Assembly: GCA_030729045.1 (NCBI GenBank) | Contig: JANQYF010000022.1 | Span: forward strand, 1-64,000 | DNA length: 64,000 nt | Direction: 5' to 3' | Source: Ilumatobacteraceae bacterium | GTDB lineage: Bacteria; Actinomycetota; Acidimicrobiia; Acidimicrobiales; Ilumatobacteraceae | In this document: positions 62,322 to 64,000 of the stretch, piece after piece | Layout: each line of letters opens with the position of its first letter | Position numbering within the stretch: the stretch's first letter is position 1 | The notes under the pieces: model-generated | The model's input: only the letters and a program-made list of their open reading frames with translations | Told to the model about the DNA's origin: nothing | Database searches by the model: none | Translations under genes and position numbers: made by a program

Positions 62322-63716
62322 ATGTCTCACAACCACACACATTTCGTACGTCGCATCATCATCGCAACAGCAGTTGTTTCGATGGGTCTCGTAATCGCAC
62401 CATCAGGCGCCAGCGCATCAACCGGCGTCATTGCTGCATCTTCTACTTCAGCAAAGACAGCCCCTGGTCAGCCTGCATTTGGCGACAAGGGACCACATGT
62501 AGCCGCAGTTCAGAAAGCAATCATGCGCAATGGCTTCACGTTGAAGGGCGGAGCAACTGGGGTTTTCAATAAGTCGACACAACGCGCACTGAAGAACTTC
62601 CAAAAGGTTGTCGGACTCAAGGCAACAGGCGTTGTTGACAATGCCACAGCGAAAGTTCTCAAAGTTGCAGCAGCAACGACAACAACAGTTCAGGCCACCA
62701 CCACAACTGTTGCACCAACCACAACTACCACTCCTGCCGTTGTGTATCCCTTCACAACTTCGACACTTCCAGTTCGTGGAGCCAAAGGTGATGCGGTTGT
62801 TGCAGTGCAAAAGGCACTCAAAGCTGCTGGTCTCGTAGTTAAGGGTGGTATCGATGGTGCGTTCGGATCAGGAACAACAGCAACTATCGCAACATTTCAG
62901 ACAAACAAGGGCTTAGCTGCCAGCGGTGTTCTCGACATCCCTACAGCAGTTGCTCTTGCTCTGATCGCACCAGTTGCGGCTCCAGCACCTGCCCCTGCAG
63001 TTGCACCAGCAACAGTGAGCGTTGCAAGTACCACAACACTTATTGACCCTTCAGCACTTCCAGTACGCGGAAACCGTGGTGACAGTGTTCGTGCACTCCA
63101 GACAGCACTAATCAATGCCGGTGTTGAAGTTAAGGGTGGCGCTGACGGAGTTTTCGGCGGAGCAACGTTTGTTGCGCTTCAGAAGTACCAAACAGCTAAT
63201 GCTCTTACCGTTACAGGAACCTTGACAACACAGACTGCAGTAAAGCTTGGTCTTGTCGCTACTCCAGCTGTAGCTATCTCGGTATTCCCTGTACAAGGCC
63301 TATGCAGCTACGAGAACACCTGGCACGCACCTCGCGGCAAAGATCGTAAGCACCTCGGAGTTGACATCATTGCTAAAGAAGGAAACCTTCTCTACGCAGT
63401 TGCAGACGGAACAATTACAAAGCTATATACAGAAGCGTCAGACAAGCTTGCCGGTAATGGTGTACGTCTTACTATGGCTGATGGGACTTACTTCTTCTAC
63501 GGTCATATGCAGAAGATTGCTGACGGAATTACAATTGGTACCAAGGTAAAAGCGGGACAAGTTGTCGGTTACCTCGGAAAAACCGGTGGGACCACCACCC
63601 CGCACCTTCACCTCGAAGTTCATCCACTGGGTGGCGCCGCAATCGACCCAACACCAATCGTTGCTGCAGTCGATGCGTGCAGCGTCACAACTCCGCTGCC
63701 AGTACCAGCAGCATAA
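62322..63716 (+). CDS. Secreted M23 family peptidase with three peptidoglycan-binding (PG_binding_1-like) repeats
   Basis: Signal-peptide-like N-terminus; three GDxVxxxQxAL...GGxxGxFGxxT repeats; HLGVD and TPHLHLEVHP catalytic motifs; AGGGAG RBS. Confidence 0.93.
   Translation: MSHNHTHFVRRIIIATAVVSMGLVIAPSGASASTGVIAASSTSAKTAPGQPAFGDKGPHVAAVQKAIMRNGFTLKGGATGVFNKSTQRALKNFQKVVGLKATGVVDNATAKVLKVAAATTTTVQATTTTVAPTTTTTPAVVYPFTTSTLPVRGAKGDAVVAVQKALKAAGLVVKGGIDGAFGSGTTATIATFQTNKGLAASGVLDIPTAVALALIAPVAAPAPAPAVAPATVSVASTTTLIDPSALPVRGNRGDSVRALQTALINAGVEVKGGADGVFGGATFVALQKYQTANALTVTGTLTTQTAVKLGLVATPAVAISVFPVQGLCSYENTWHAPRGKDRKHLGVDIIAKEGNLLYAVADGTITKLYTEASDKLAGNGVRLTMADGTYFFYGHMQKIADGITIGTKVKAGQVVGYLGKTGGTTTPHLHLEVHPLGGAAIDPTPIVAAVDACSVTTPLPVPAA
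62463..63254 (+). repeat. Three in-frame peptidoglycan-binding repeats (about 62463-62666, 62760-62963, 63051-63254) separated by Thr/Val and Ala/Pro linkers
   Basis: Aligned by eye: PAFGDKGPHVAAVQKAI / LPVRGAKGDAVVAVQKAL / LPVRGNRGDSVRALQTAL. Confidence 0.88.
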
Positions 63717-63728
63717 AAGAATCGTCTT

Positions 63729-63772
63729 CGCTCTCTTTCCTGTCACACGATCCAGTGACGAGAAAGAGGGCG
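63729..63772. terminator. Hairpin between convergent genes (CGCTCTCTTTC-TGTCAC...GTGAC-GAAAGAGGGCG); terminator candidate without a T-run
   Basis: Long imperfect inverted repeat in the 69-bp intergenic gap. Confidence 0.45.
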
Positions 63773-63785
63773 TTGATGTATTCCC

Positions 63786-64000
63786 CTACGGGCGTACTTC
63801 GTAGAAGGCGTTCACCGAATGATCGACATCAAGTTTCTTGAATTGCGTGAATCCGGCATCGCGAGCCATTGCCTCAGCACGCACAGCCGACAACCCCAAC
63901 GTTCCGAGCCCTTCTCCGCCGGCTTCCGACATTGCAGAAGACATGCAACTAAGGACGCTGATTCCGTAGAGCAAAGATGCCATCGGATTCTTCGTGACAT
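63786..64000 (-). CDS. Class I SAM-dependent methyltransferase, C-terminal fragment (5' end outside window)
   Basis: VTKNPMASLLYGISVLSCMSSAMSEAGGEGLGTLGLSAVRAEAMARDAGFTQFKKLDVDHSVNAFYEVRP* resembles methyltransferase C-termini. Confidence 0.65.
   Translation of the reverse strand, partial: VTKNPMASLLYGISVLSCMSSAMSEAGGEGLGTLGLSAVRAEAMARDAGFTQFKKLDVDHSVNAFYEVRP

Noticed and set aside
62448-62810. Cys-rich antisense ORF opposite the PG-binding repeats
   Set aside because: Cys/Gly pattern comes from complementing Ala/Thr-rich coding sequence; no start signal.
1-64000. Mobile elements, prophage, defence or biosynthetic gene clusters
   Set aside because: No transposase, integrase, terminase, nuclease-defence, NRPS/PKS or terminal inverted repeats recognised; the holin-like gene at 33138 is an isolated chromosomal membrane protein.

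Overview
This is a dense, streamlined bacterial chromosome segment with about 75 protein-coding genes, short intergenic gaps and many 4-nt gene overlaps. WhiB, a DUF4193-type acidic protein, GuaB1 and the gcvH-FHA-MerR-DUF151-MerR gene order indicate an actinobacterium, plausibly Acidimicrobiia (inference). Content is mostly housekeeping: der, gcvH/T/P, tatB/tatC, trmI, transketolase/transaldolase, typA, rnd, cmk, guaB1, tsaC/sua5, ctaA and a Ski2/HelY-type helicase. There is one tRNA-Pro(GGG). I saw no CRISPR array, transposon, prophage, toxin-antitoxin pair or defence island. Items most worth a second look: (1) a recurrent TANNNT hexamer 5-9 nt (most often exactly 6 nt) upstream of 27 start codons, indicating pervasive leaderless transcription and correcting several ORF starts; (2) a tandem glycine riboswitch with leader-linker pairing in front of gcvP; (3) a 535-aa double-length ThyX-like protein whose two halves retain complementary parts of the ThyX motif; (4) an 18-bp perfect palindrome between a TetR gene and a divergent desaturase; (5) a ferredoxin leader that can form mutually exclusive helices; (6) an uncharacterised RG/KD-rich protein. 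All calls come from reading the sequence; no database search was run.
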